Positions 41,148-51,499 of a stretch of DNA of 64,000 nucleotides are shown piece by piece. Numbering within the stretch: the first letter of the stretch is position 1; every line of letters begins with the position of its first letter. A model generated the notes under the pieces. The model was given only the letters and a program-made list of their open reading frames with translations. It ran no database searches and was not told the origin of the DNA. This stretch comes from Rhizomys pruinosus. Lineage: Eukaryota; Chordata; Mammalia; Rodentia; Spalacidae. The stretch covers positions 592,108 through 656,107 of the forward strand of contig VZQC01005558.1 of NCBI GenBank assembly GCA_009823505.1. The letters run 5' to 3'. The position numbers were made by a program, and so were the translations under genes.

Positions 41148-42085
41148 CCTTTGTTCAGTTAACCTGTCTAAGTTGAGACAGTAGGGTATAAGTCACCTAC
41201 TATTACATGGTGGGTTAATTGCGTTTATATCCTGGAGTACTGTTTGAATTTGGGTGCTATAGAGTTTGTGCCTATGTATTCATGATTTTAATGTCTCTTG
41301 ATCAAATATTCCTTAATTATAATGAAGTAACTCTATCTCTTCTGACTAGTTTTAATTTAAGTCTATTTTTGTCAGATATTAGAATTGGAACACCTGCTTG
41401 CTTTTTATAGCTATTTGTTTGGAATATTGTTTTCAACCTTTCACTCTAAGGTATGTCTATCCTGAATAGTGAGATGAATTTTTTGAAGAACAACAAAGAC
41501 AAGTTTTCCTTCTGATCAATTCTACTATCCTATGTCTTTTGACAGGGGAATTGAGGCTGTTGATATTTAGTGTTATTAATTTTGAGGTGTGTATGGATAC
41601 ATCTCATTTAATTTCTTTTTTGTTGTGGGCCTCTTATGTTTTCCGTTGTATAAATCTTTCTTTTTTTTCTTCTGTAGCCTCTTTGGTATACTTATTACTT
41701 TCTTTAGTCTTTGTATTATTTTAAATATTCTCTATGGTGCTGGTTTGGTGGAATAAATTCTTCAGCCTATTTATGTCATGAAAGATTTTCCATTTCCCTT
41801 GACCATGATAGACAGTTTGCTGGAAAACACATTCTGGATTGGGACCATGGTTATTTAGAACTGGGAATACGTTGGTCCAAGCTCTTCTGGCGTTTCAGTT
41901 TCCTTAGAAAGTTCAGCTATAATTTTGATGAGTTTTCTTTACATGTAACTTGTTTTTCTCTAACATCTTTTAATATACTCTCTTGTTCTATACATTACAT
42001 GTTTTACTATGACATGTTTGGGGAGTTTCTGTTCTGATTTATATATAATTGGTGCTCTATTGTGCTTCTCCAATCTCTATAGCTA

Positions 42086-42181
42086 GTTAGGTTCTTTGTG
42101 ATTAGAAGGCTGATCCCAGTAGGATGTCAGCCAGTGGCTGGTTGCAACAATTCAAGTTCTCATGCAATCCCTCCCATATGA
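42086..42181 (+). repeat. 96-bp terminal inverted repeat, single copy
   Basis: Same sequence as the left terminal repeat of the element at 58,527-59,217. Here the partner repeat is absent because the copy ends at the N. Confidence 0.9.
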
Positions 42182-42306
42182 CCCCTTCTTCTCTTCTTTT
42201 TTTTTTTCTTTTTTTGACTTTGTACCTGACAATTGCATTTATTTAAACAATCTGTCATAAACCGTGAAGAGACTTGTACTTTTACAGTATTGGGTGAAAT
42301 TTACAA

Positions 42307-42307
42307 N
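42307..42307. other. Ambiguous base N at a junction
   Basis: To its left the sequence is that of 58,745; to its right unrelated sequence starts. This is a join between two pieces. Confidence 0.9.
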
Positions 42308-42730
42308 ACCTTTTGATCTTACTAATGAAGCACGAGCAATCAAATATATAGGTGTTAAAACTTAGTAATTATTCTGGTAGGTTACTTTGGTATAGACCAC
42401 AGATGTTTGGATGGTATGCTAATCCTCATGAATTACATTTTTTCTGTAAAAGATGACAAGGTCTTACTGTGGCTTATAAATATCTCCTACCACTAGAGGA
42501 TGTAAACTTGCGGTATCAGCCGTGAGTTATTACTCCAAGAAGAGCTCTAGCCAATTATGTTTGGGATTTACAGACATATGGCTGCCATGCTGCCACAGAT
42601 TTCCAGGCAGGTGAGGTGTCGCTGATGCTGACAGAGGAGTCTTGCTTGGACTCAAGGAGACCAATATTTGCTTTATTGGTTTATTGGCCTTTGGTACCAC
42701 TCTCGGTATCAGAGACCAACTGTACATTGC
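42308..42730 (-). repeat. Diverged dispersed repeat, copy a
   Basis: Its reverse complement aligns with 49,690-50,125 through blocks such as 'aaaccaataaagcaaatat', 'gtctc(c)cttgagt', 'cacctgcctgga', 'cccaaac(t/a)', 'attgcttgt/attgctcgt...cttcattag'. It is old, with many mismatches. It could be an LTR or another dispersed family; no retroviral coding is seen. Confidence 0.6.
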
Positions 42731-44015
42731 AAGTGTGACAGCAGGCCTTACCGCCTCTCTTCTTCCAGTTATCCCCGTTTACAGGCAAGAAGCTTTCACT
42801 TTTTTGGTGGGGGGGGCGCTTGGATCCCCTGGCAACCTCTCCTTGGCAGAATAACCATTGCTGATACCAGAGCTCCCCTGTATAAATATATTTTGCTTAA
42901 ATGCACAGCTTAAAGAGACTTTAGTATTATATTTGGTTCTTAAATCGAGAATAAATCTTTTCACAGTTCCTATGTCTATTAGTCAATTTAAAGAAAGAAG
43001 TTTTACCGGTTTTATAAAAGATTACTTCTATAACAGTCAGCTCTTAATTTACAGTTAGAGAATGGCTTCATTACCATCTTATTTTTTTGTTCTATGAAAA
43101 GGAGGTAGAAAGTCTCTCACATTAAAACTTGCAGCACCAAGAAGGAAAAGGTCATTAGGACTCATTTATAAACAGTGTTACAAATAGGATCCATAGAGAT
43201 GTTTGATGCCTCTAGCAGTCTGAGGCTTTTCTTCATTTTCAATCTGGAGGGGGGGATTGTGGGAGAGGAACCACTGGTCTATATTGATTAAACGCATATT
43301 TACTTGATATGAGTTCAACATGTATCCAATTTTTCCAAGCGTTATTTACAAATTACATGGTATTTTTAGGACTTAGTTAAAAGTAAAAATGTTATATATT
43401 AAACCAACAACATTGGTTAAAAGATTTTTAAAACAAAAAACACAGTATACATCTACGTTAATTGGAAATATAAATTGTTATTGTCCACAATTTGTTTTAA
43501 CTTAACATCTGTATAAACAATTTATACTTTGGATTAACACATATTAAATTGTTTCATACTTTTTGTGTTTTATACAGTATCATCTTTGTAACATTTTCTT
43601 CTACCCATGTAGGATAATTTAAATAAGGAATTAAGTTTGCTTCCCACATTAACAACCTACCAGTCACCCAAAAAGCTTGGGTAAATTCAATGAAATTTAC
43701 ACCTTGTTCCTGCCTCTAGGTATGTGTGCTACTACAAACTGCCTTTTTGAGGACTCATGGGCCAAAAAAATAAAAACCTTAAAATTAAAGGAGGGATACA
43801 ATTATATATTAAAAATTTTGTCAAAAAAATTTTCAATTTAAATCCTAAAACCAACTACGGGAAAAGATTTGTATGTTCCCAACAGGTCAAAACATCACCA
43901 ACTTACACAGCTGAACAAGAAAAGATACAGTTTTGCATGGTGCAGGATGTACCAAGAAATCCAGCAGAGAAGTTGGCCCACTAAACATTAAAAGGAAGAA
44001 AGGCCTCAGACTGTT
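42731..44015. other. AT-rich DNA, no feature recognised
   Basis: A C/G-run with a BamHI-like centre lies at 42,805-42,830. Nothing else can be supported; the frame at 43,757-43,984 is Lys/Asn-rich chance coding. Confidence 0.5.
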
Positions 44016-44019
44016 TCCC

Positions 44020-44236
44020 TTTTTTAAATTATTATTTTTATGTGTATGAATGTACTGTCTGCATGTAGGTTTGTGCACTAAGTGTCGTGCACATCGCGCG
44101 TAGGTTAATAGAAGGGGGTTGATTCCCCTCGGAACTGGAGTTTAAAGATGGTTCTCAGCACATGTTGGGTGCTGGGGATGACAGGGTCCTCGCAAGAGCA
44201 GTCGCAGCTCTTACCGGTAGGCCATCTCTCAGCCCC
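44020..44236 (-). mobile_element. B2 SINE with many small indels
   Basis: All B2 blocks occur in order, but with scattered single-base losses and gains (for example 'gtgcactaagtgtcgtgca' and a head lacking a base at 44,231). The 3' signature shows it is the same young subfamily as the clean copies, so the noise is more likely sequencing error than age. Confidence 0.85.
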
Positions 44237-44239
44237 AAC

Positions 44240-45360
44240 TGTTTCCCTTTTAAACCTTAGATTCAAGTGGAAACTGACAATTACTAGTCAATGAAGGTTG
44301 GGTGTAGAAATACGTAAATATCACTCAATCGAAAGATCCAGATTCTAACCTGATTTCCCTGGGACAAGCTGTGGTTACAATCAAGTTGTTATTGAGTGAT
44401 CCAATGAACCCATATAATGGAGTGATCCAAAGAACACAAACTTGCCTGCAGGAACTGACATTAACTGAGAAATGAAGTGAACCATGACTAGGCAGAGCTC
44501 AGCATTGGCAGGAGGGGACCACATCCACCTTGCATGGAGGCAGAAGTTTATGGTCAAGTCCGTCCATGGTCAGTGCAGGCCCACATTGAGGTCATTTTGA
44601 ACAGGAAAAAAAAAGTTTTGGTGCTTAAACAACAGCGTGAAACCTGAAGAAATAAATCACAGATATTCCACCCTGATGTGTGGGCTGAGGCAGTGAGGGG
44701 CAGAGCGCCTGACTCCCACTCCTCAGGGCCACATGTTGACTTCAGCTTCCTGCTGAATCTAAGTGGAGCACTGTGAGGATGAGCACACTTGCCTACCTGC
44801 CTGCCTTGCAGGATTCCAGAGTTTAGCGTACCAAGATTCCCTGGATTGAAGCAGGTCATCTGGGTTTTAAGTTTGTAAGCTGTGGGAGCAGACCCGTTTT
44901 CATGTATTCTTCACTCTCATATACGCCCAGCATGTGGGGGACTTCTTGACTTGGGTATTTTGGAACTCAGTGACAATTTTAGATAAGCAGAAAAGGGAGG
45001 GAAGCAGTAAGCTCTGCTAAAAAGAAACTACTGTCAAGGCCAAAATCAAGTACTTTTTCTCTGTCCCCCCTGTCCCCAAAATAGAAAAAAAAAAAAAAAA
45101 AAAAACACACTGAGGCAACACAGGCACGGCTTCTCCCCTGGGATATGGGTGTTTCTGACACCGAGGCTCTACCTCTGTCATGTTCTTCTGCCCTGCTACA
45201 GTGATCAGCTCCTGCCCTGATCCAGTGAGCTCTAACAGTGGGAACCAAATTTGGGGGCTGCTTTCACAGCAGGTGGAGTTAGAACAGAGGGTGTGTGAGC
45301 ACTGAAAGCAGCTGCAAGAAGAGGAATGAATTTGTAGGCAAAGGAATTTAAGCTTTAGTT
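44240..45360. other. Intergenic, no feature recognised
   Basis: An A-run of about 22 lies at 45,085-45,106. Frames here are short and featureless. Confidence 0.5.
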
Positions 45361-45364
45361 GGTA

Positions 45365-45930
45365 TGTATCCATTTATGCATATATTGTGATGTGTGCATA
45401 CATGTGCATGCATGACTACATTCACATGTGTGAGGCATGTGTGCATGCATGGCCTGTGTATGTGTGCTACATGACTATGTGTACATGTGTGAGCATTGGG
45501 TGCAGAAACAGAACTTGTGTGTCCATGCATGTATGTGTGCATTAGTGTATCTGTCCATGTGTATGTGTGCCTATATGAATAATATGTGTGTGGATTCATG
45601 CATGTGTGTTTCTGCATGTTTTACTTGTGCATTCATGTGTGCATATTTGCATGTATGCCAAATGTAAATGTGCATGCCTCTGTGCAATAGGCCTACATCT
45701 TTGCATGCATGAATATGTGTTAATATATGTACATGCATGCATGCATTGCATACATCTGTGTGGAATATGTGCTTTGCATTTACATGTGTGTGCATGTATG
45801 GCAAGTTGTGGTGTTACATGTATTCAGGGGTGTTCACCTCACATGTCTATGTGTCTGTATGCCTGTGTGCTGTGTGTGAATTTGAGTGCAGGTTCATGGT
45901 GCATTTGTTGAATGTTGTGTGTGCATGTCT
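45365..45930. repeat. TG/CATG-rich alternating purine-pyrimidine tract
   Basis: About 560 bp built from tgtg, tgca and catg words without a fixed unit. Four overlapping frames on both strands (Cys/Val/His-rich) come from this composition and are not genes. Confidence 0.93.
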
Positions 45931-47095
45931 GTGTTACAGAGCAAGCAGAAGAGCCAGAGCTGGGGGCTAAGTGTGGGCTTCGTAATGCCATAGGCTTAAT
46001 GATCTGGCTCTGGCAGGTCAGGCATGAAGGCAGCCCTCACAGGGTCTGTCCTTTCTGTGAACACGATGCTGATGGTGATACATTTAAGGCCAGGGGATTC
46101 TGGGGTTCCAAGGACTCAGTGTGGAATACAGTATCTTTATTCTTTATTCGACCAAAGAAATGACCAGTGGCAAAAGCACAGAACTCTGACAGACCCTCTG
46201 TAATATTAGAAACTGAAAGCATTCTCCTGAAATCCCTCAGGAAACATATGTCTCTGGACTTTCAAAATGAAGTATTTTCCTGTTGAAATTGACCTTGCAC
46301 AATTGTGCTGAGCAAGAATGATTTTTTTTCCTTAAAACAGGATGTTACCTTAGGACATATTTGGATATATTTCCAAAATACTATCTCTCTGTGCATTTCT
46401 CCAGGTCCTATTAAAAACAACCAGGAACATTATGAATATTTAAATTGAGCTCATGTCAGTTAAAGACTAATTTTAATGTATAAATAATAAAAACTATTTT
46501 AAATAAAAAATATACAAGATGAAGCACCTGTTATTATTCTCTAAAATATTTAAGTAAACTCAAAGTGCATTTATTAATACTGCCCCACTGTGTGGCCAGT
46601 GCCATGTGTCACAGGGGACAGTGTTCAAACATGGTTGTGTCTGAGTCTTGTCATCTGAGGCAGGTGCACAAGACCCACTGCATATCCAATGACATATCTA
46701 AATATCCACAACTTGAGAACAAGAGGCCTGGGAATCAGACTCTTGAAATCCTCTTGCTTTCCAGTGAACTACTGAGGGCACTTTTGTACTCAGATCAGCC
46801 CACTCACATTGCTGGGTGACAGTTGAAGGGTGGATGCAGAGAGAAGGCAGGGTGAGACAGACTCCACAAACAAATGAAGTGATCTTCTTGGCAATAGGGT
46901 AGCATCATTTAAAGGCTTGGGTGGTGGGATGTGGGCCAGGTTCTGGTCTTGGAAGCTGAAGCAGGAGCTCTCTAGCCTCAGTAGCTGTTGGTGGCCAGAC
47001 CCCCCCCCAAACAGGACACCCAGTTAGACGTCATCAACTGCAGTTGGGGTAAGACGCCAAGATAGTTATCTTGTCTCTTTATTTCCTCAAGCCAT
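45931..47095. other. Intergenic, no feature recognised
   Basis: No coding or repeat feature that I can support. Confidence 0.5.
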
Positions 47096-47097
47096 AT

Positions 47098-47185
47098 CTA
47101 TCTATATATATATATATCTATATATATTCTATATATATGTGTGTGTTGTGTGTGTGTGTGTATGTTGTGGTGTGTATGTGTATGT
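47098..47185. repeat. TA/TG microsatellite
   Basis: Compound (TA)n with tcta interruptions followed by an irregular (TG)n. Confidence 0.93.
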
Positions 47186-47234
47186 AAATATCCTTACATT
47201 TTTATCACATATACACATGGTGTTGAGCATATTC

Positions 47235-47648
47235 CCTTTGATGGTTAGTTTTTATTGTCAAACTGATGAACCTGGAGTCATCTTAAACAAGAACCACAGT
47301 GGAGTTGTCTAGACCAGGTTGGCTATGGTTGTGTCTGTGAGGTTTCTCTTGAATGTTAGTTGAGATACAAGGACCTAGCCTGAGTGTAGGAACGCACCCC
47401 CAACTTTCCTGGGCTGTGTCCTGAGCCTTGTGACCGTGAAAAAAGCTAGCCTGAGCATGGGCAGCAAGCAGACAGTATGGGTGCAATCATTTGCTTCTGT
47501 TCTTGACTGTGCATGTACTGTGACTAGCTGTTTTAACTTCCTGCAGCCTTGACTTCCCAGGTATGATGGGCTGTGACCTGGAACTATGAGATAAACTCCT
47601 TTCCAAGTTGCTTTTGATCATGATATTTTATTACAGCAACATAAATGA
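47235..47648 (-). repeat. ~400-bp rodent interspersed repeat, copy 5
   Basis: On the plus strand it runs 'attgtcaaactgatgaacc', 'gacttcccaggtatgatggg', 'gagataaactcctttccaag', 'ttgcttttgatcatgatatt', 'ttattacagcaacataaa', i.e. the family in reverse orientation to the copy at 2.6 kb. Confidence 0.78.
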
Positions 47649-47689
47649 AGCCAGGACATCCCCCATAGTCTTCCCTGCTATCCCCACAT

Positions 47690-48035
47690 CCCACCTCTAA
47701 TCAGCCTCTTTGTGAAAGGAAAATAAACTTCTATGTTCATTTAAAGTATACATACATGATTTTGTGTATGTATATAAAATCTGGAACCCATAAATGGTAA
47801 AAAAATGTGTGACGTATGTCTTCAGAGACTTAATTCACTTATGAATCTCTCCAGTTGCATCCATTCTCCTACAAATGACATATCTTCATTCTTTTATGTC
47901 TGAAAAAAACTCCCCTTGTGTTAATATCACTTGTTCTTATCCATTCCACCATCTTTTGACACCTAGGTCAATTCTATTACTGAGCTATTGGGAATAATGC
48001 TGCATAGACATCAATGTCTGAAGATGTTCTTAACT
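47690..48035 (-). mobile_element. Old LINE-1 fragment (ORF2 end and 3'UTR)
   Basis: Plus-strand words 'ctccagttgcatccattct', 'gtccattc...tgagctattgggaa' and 'taatgctgcatagacatca' are the usual landmarks of a decayed L1 ORF2 C-terminus read right to left. No frame is left. Confidence 0.65.
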
Positions 48036-48039
48036 CTTG

Positions 48040-49640
48040 ATGGTAAAATCTGGAATACAGGCAAAAATTTGCATTTAGAAATGGCAAACCAAAAGTACTG
48101 AAAAAAAAAAAAAACATACACTCAACACTGCTATAACATGCATGCTTGACTAGACTGTGCCTGACTCTTCCCCCAAGTACACGGGTGGTTACAGACCTGG
48201 GGCTTTATGCTCCCACATACACAGGTGATTACAGGAATATCTGTAAAAGGGATAGCAACACAATGGTTTTGTTATTTCTTTAAAGTGCTTATTTGTATAT
48301 CTTCATTATCACACCTAGAGAAAATTATGGTAATTTTCCCTAAAGCATTAGCTTTAACTTTTCACTTTTATTGAGAAATTATTAACACTAAAAATATGAT
48401 TTATTAGCACACGAGCACATTAAACGTATTTAATTAAAGGCCCACTTTCTATTCAAAGAAAATTTACCACCCTCTCAAGCGCTGTATGTTTATTACGCAA
48501 TCCTTTATTTTAAATGCACTGATTCTTCCTACATTTTTCTGTAGAAAAACAGCAACACTTAGCCTGTATTTTCTCCTAATAGCTTCCTGTCCTGAGTTTG
48601 ACTCCCACCACTGACCTTCAAACATCTCCTCTTGCCTTAGAGTCTTAAGTTTATTTTAATATCTTTACTCCTCCTAATTACCTGGACCATTCTATACCAT
48701 CCCCTACAGGGAAATACACTGCTGAAGTTGGGGGTTTTTAAATACTAATTAAAAATTCCTTAGTGTGTGATTTCTTCTTTGTATTTTTCCTGTCCCTTTG
48801 ATAGCCATCGGATGTTGAGAAGCAATCTAACTGTTCCCATATATAGATCCAGAACACATTTTAATTACTCTGTTTGGTGTCCCACACCAGGCTGCAGTGC
48901 CAAGAATAAGGAAGCCGGATCAGGAGCTCTGGGCCAGATGAGGGCCCCTTGGCTAGTTCTTCCCTGGTATAAACATTTCAATGCTATGTCTCCCACAGAT
49001 ACCCTCCCACAGCATCTTTCCTACTCTAACAGGCAGGGCTTTCTCAAATATAGTGGTAAAGAAGTATATATTATTCAGGTCAACACAAGTAGAGACAGCG
49101 GGCACTGGAATAATTAGCAACATAACTCAAGTTCTCCAAAAGATGTTTTGGGACTAACATGTCAGGAATCATTTCCACAGAAGTTGCTACTTTTAGATGA
49201 GTTCGCCTGGAGAATCCTTTCTGTAAAAGAGAGAAGGCAGAAGGTGAACGACAGTTTCATTTCTGAAGGACACCAGTTCACAAAATAATTAGCTTTATAT
49301 ATTTAGCATCCACTTAACATGTGCGGAAAATGTTTATTGTGAAAAGTAGGGTCAGGTCACTTTCATTTCTCATTTTTTCTTGTTCCTCTTAGGAAAAACT
49401 TAAATCCATCTTAGAGGTTAAAAGAATGGAAAAGTTTGCCATTTTAACTTAAAGTAATTGAATATGTTAAGCGTGTGAAATGAATTAACATTTAGCATTA
49501 TGTATGTTGATGGTATAAATGTCATCAAACTTTGTTCTTTACATATGCTAAAACTGACAGTGTCTGTTGCTCTACCAGAGTGTCCACTGTATTTGTCACT
49601 CTGTTTTGTTTTCAAAATTTCACCAACTTGGAGTAATATT
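48040..49640. other. Intergenic, no feature recognised
   Basis: AT-rich. The frames at 48,767-49,117 and 49,418-49,789 have no recognisable domain. Confidence 0.5.
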
Positions 49641-49689
49641 TTATCTCCAATGCGGGATGTATTGAGACACCACATGCAAGTATACAGAT

Positions 49690-50125
49690 GCCTTCTGGAA
49701 TGGCACAAGAATAGTGTTACAAAGCCACTAAACCAATAAAGCAAATATGGTGTCTCCCTTGAGTCAACGCAAGACTCCACTGTCAGCACCAGCTAACACC
49801 TCCCTGCCTGGAATACTGTGCAGCAGTCGCAGGCCATGTGCCCTTATATCCCAAACTCAATTGGTATTGGCTCTCTCCATTGGAGAAATAACCCCTGGCT
49901 GATGCCACAAGCTTACATCTTACAGGTTAGGAGATGTTTATTAAGGCACGTCAAGACCCTGTCATATTTAAACAGGGGGGAAAATGAAATTCATGGATTA
50001 ACATACTCATCACATATGTCGTCTATGCTAAAGTAAAACCCTACCATAACTATTATGTAGTCTGTCTTAAATTAACCTTATATATACTAATTGCTTGTTC
50101 TTCATTAGTCGGTCGAAAGGTTATT
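49690..50125 (+). repeat. Diverged dispersed repeat, copy b
   Basis: Inverted partner of 42,308-42,730; see there for matching blocks. With copy a it brackets the 42.3-50.1 kb segment in inverted orientation. Confidence 0.6.
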
Positions 50126-50353
50126 CCTGGGACAAACTGTAGCCCATGAAAGAAACAGGGCAGAATGACCCAGCAGTCCCAAGTCAAACACTCCACAGAG
50201 AGAGTGGACTGGTTTTACCCTCTCATCCACTGTGCCCCTTTTCTCGCCTAGGGAAACAACCTGCGGAAGAGCGGGGGCGGTAGAATGTAAGGGCTTCGAT
50301 TGGGGTGACTGGTGATGAACAATACGCCATTTAGTCCATGGACACTCATTTTG

Positions 50354-50690
50354 ATTCAACTTGATTGAACAAACAACCTGTCACCCCCCACTGGATGGTG
50401 GGGGCTGTAGTGTTTGGGACAAAAGCCTGTAGATAGGTTTGATCATGAAGGGATGCTTGTGTTTTGTACTCAGGATTATCAACTTATAGCTAAAAAATGA
50501 AAAAAAAAAAAAAACACTGAGAAAAGAAGAAAGGATTTGCAGGACAGTTATGGAGAATGCTTGATCTGGGATGGGGTGTTGGGGGTGTGGGGGGAAGGGA
50601 AAGGAGAAATAAGCCGAACTGAATTGGAAAAAATGTATGAATGCACAAACGCATCAAAAAATAAAAAACTAATTTAAAAAAAATATTTTA
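50354..50690 (+). mobile_element. LINE-1 3'-tail insert of about 335 bp
   Basis: Starts with caacttgattgaacaaacaa like the insert at 25.85 kb (there on the minus strand). It has the same G-rich block and ends with an A-rich tail at about 50,660-50,690. Palindrome 2 begins inside its tail as far as this window shows: the L1 tail at 63,944-64,000 is the mirrored copy, cut by the window end. Confidence 0.85.
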
Positions 50691-50977
50691 TCTCCCAATG
50701 CATGTTCACAGAGTTCCAATGCAAATAACTGGTTAGATAGGTTGGCGTTGTGAATAGTACTTACTTGCTGAGATCCTATGCTATTATTTCAGAGATATCA
50801 TTCTGCTTCTGAAATCCAAGAAAAACTGTGTATGCAACTATTAACTCCAGTGTGATATTCATATTAGATATATATTATATATATATATTATATATGTGTT
50901 TGATGTGTTTGTTTTTTTAAGATGTACTTATTTATCTTTTTTTTTTTAAAATATAAAATGTATTTATTAAAAATGTG

Positions 50978-51133
50978 TTAGCAGGCGTGGTGGGCACCAC
51001 CTTTAATCCTAGCGCACTTGGGCGGCAGAGGGAAGTGGACTCTTGTGTGAGTTTCAAGGCCAGCCTGGTTACAGAGGAGTTCCAGGACAGCTGGTGCTAC
51101 AGGGGGACCCTGTCCTGATAAAGGACCAATAAA
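50978..51133 (+). mobile_element. B1 SINE in left arm
   Basis: All B1 blocks are present but with indels ('gcaggcgtggtgggcacc', 'gcgcacttgggcggcag'). The mirror copy at 63,500-63,650 is cleaner. Confidence 0.9.
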
Positions 51134-51189
51134 AATGAGTATACACCCACATTACTTCTTTTTTTTTTTTAATTATTAATTGTGCCATT

Positions 51190-51490
51190 TTTTTTAGTAT
51201 TTTTTTGAATTTATGCTATTTTATTGATTTTTTATGCATTTCATACAAAATTTCTTATATCATAAGTAGGCCCCTTTCTCCATCTGTACCTCCCCATAGT
51301 ACCTCCCACACAGATTTCATTAATTCTGCTACATATGTTAACGGGACTAATTGAGTTTCAAGTTTAGTGTACCCAGAGTTTCCTCAGTGCAAGTTCATCC
51401 TCTGGAGTCTAATCAACCTATCTAGGAATTCTCTCTTAAAGAAAACTCAACTTCCTCACCCCTGCACGTACATTAGCTACCAGTAGCTTC
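51190..51490 (-). mobile_element. LINE-1 3'UTR end in left arm
   Basis: Mirror of 63,165-63,420: plus-strand 'tttattgattttttatgca', 'aattctgctacatatg', 'cctctggagtctaatcaac'. This is L1 3'UTR read right to left. Confidence 0.75.
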
Positions 51491-51499
51491 TTAGCTAAA

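Larger units (their letters stand above)
37330..41600 (-). pseudogene. LINE-1 ORF2 (L1-D), broken
   Basis: The reverse transcriptase FADD motif is readable (LFADDMILL, near 38,765-38,795). Downstream a long frame (38,723-38,301) reads decayed thumb-region sequence ('TTWYCHKNRHVYQWN'). The endonuclease part lies between 40.3 and 41.6 kb without an open frame. Four SINEs and many stops interrupt it. Confidence 0.85.
35850..42085 (-). mobile_element. LINE-1 (L1-D, Lx-like), long but 5'-truncated in ORF1
   Basis: Read right to left: ORF1 C-terminal part (42,085 to about 41,750), ORF2 (about 41,600 to 37,330) and a long 3'UTR (37,330 to about 35,850) with a pyrimidine-rich tract on the plus strand. 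Four SINEs are inserted: B2 at 39,043-39,264 and 39,986-40,219, and B1 at 40,771-40,935 (plus) and 41,037-41,147 (minus). Its right part (40,930 onward) is also present in both arms of palindrome 2. Confidence 0.88.
40930..42306 (+). repeat. Third, partial copy of palindrome 2 inner arm
   Basis: 41,037-42,306 matches 57,455-58,745 in the same direction and 56,068-57,335 as reverse complement. 40,930-41,036 matches the reverse complement of 57,336-57,445. The copy stops exactly at the N at 42,307. It has frequent single-base losses against the other copies (for example near 41,120 and 41,170). Confidence 0.93.

Noticed and set aside
45437..45970. Cys/Met/His-rich frames on both strands
   Set aside because: They are caused by the TG/CATG-rich tract.
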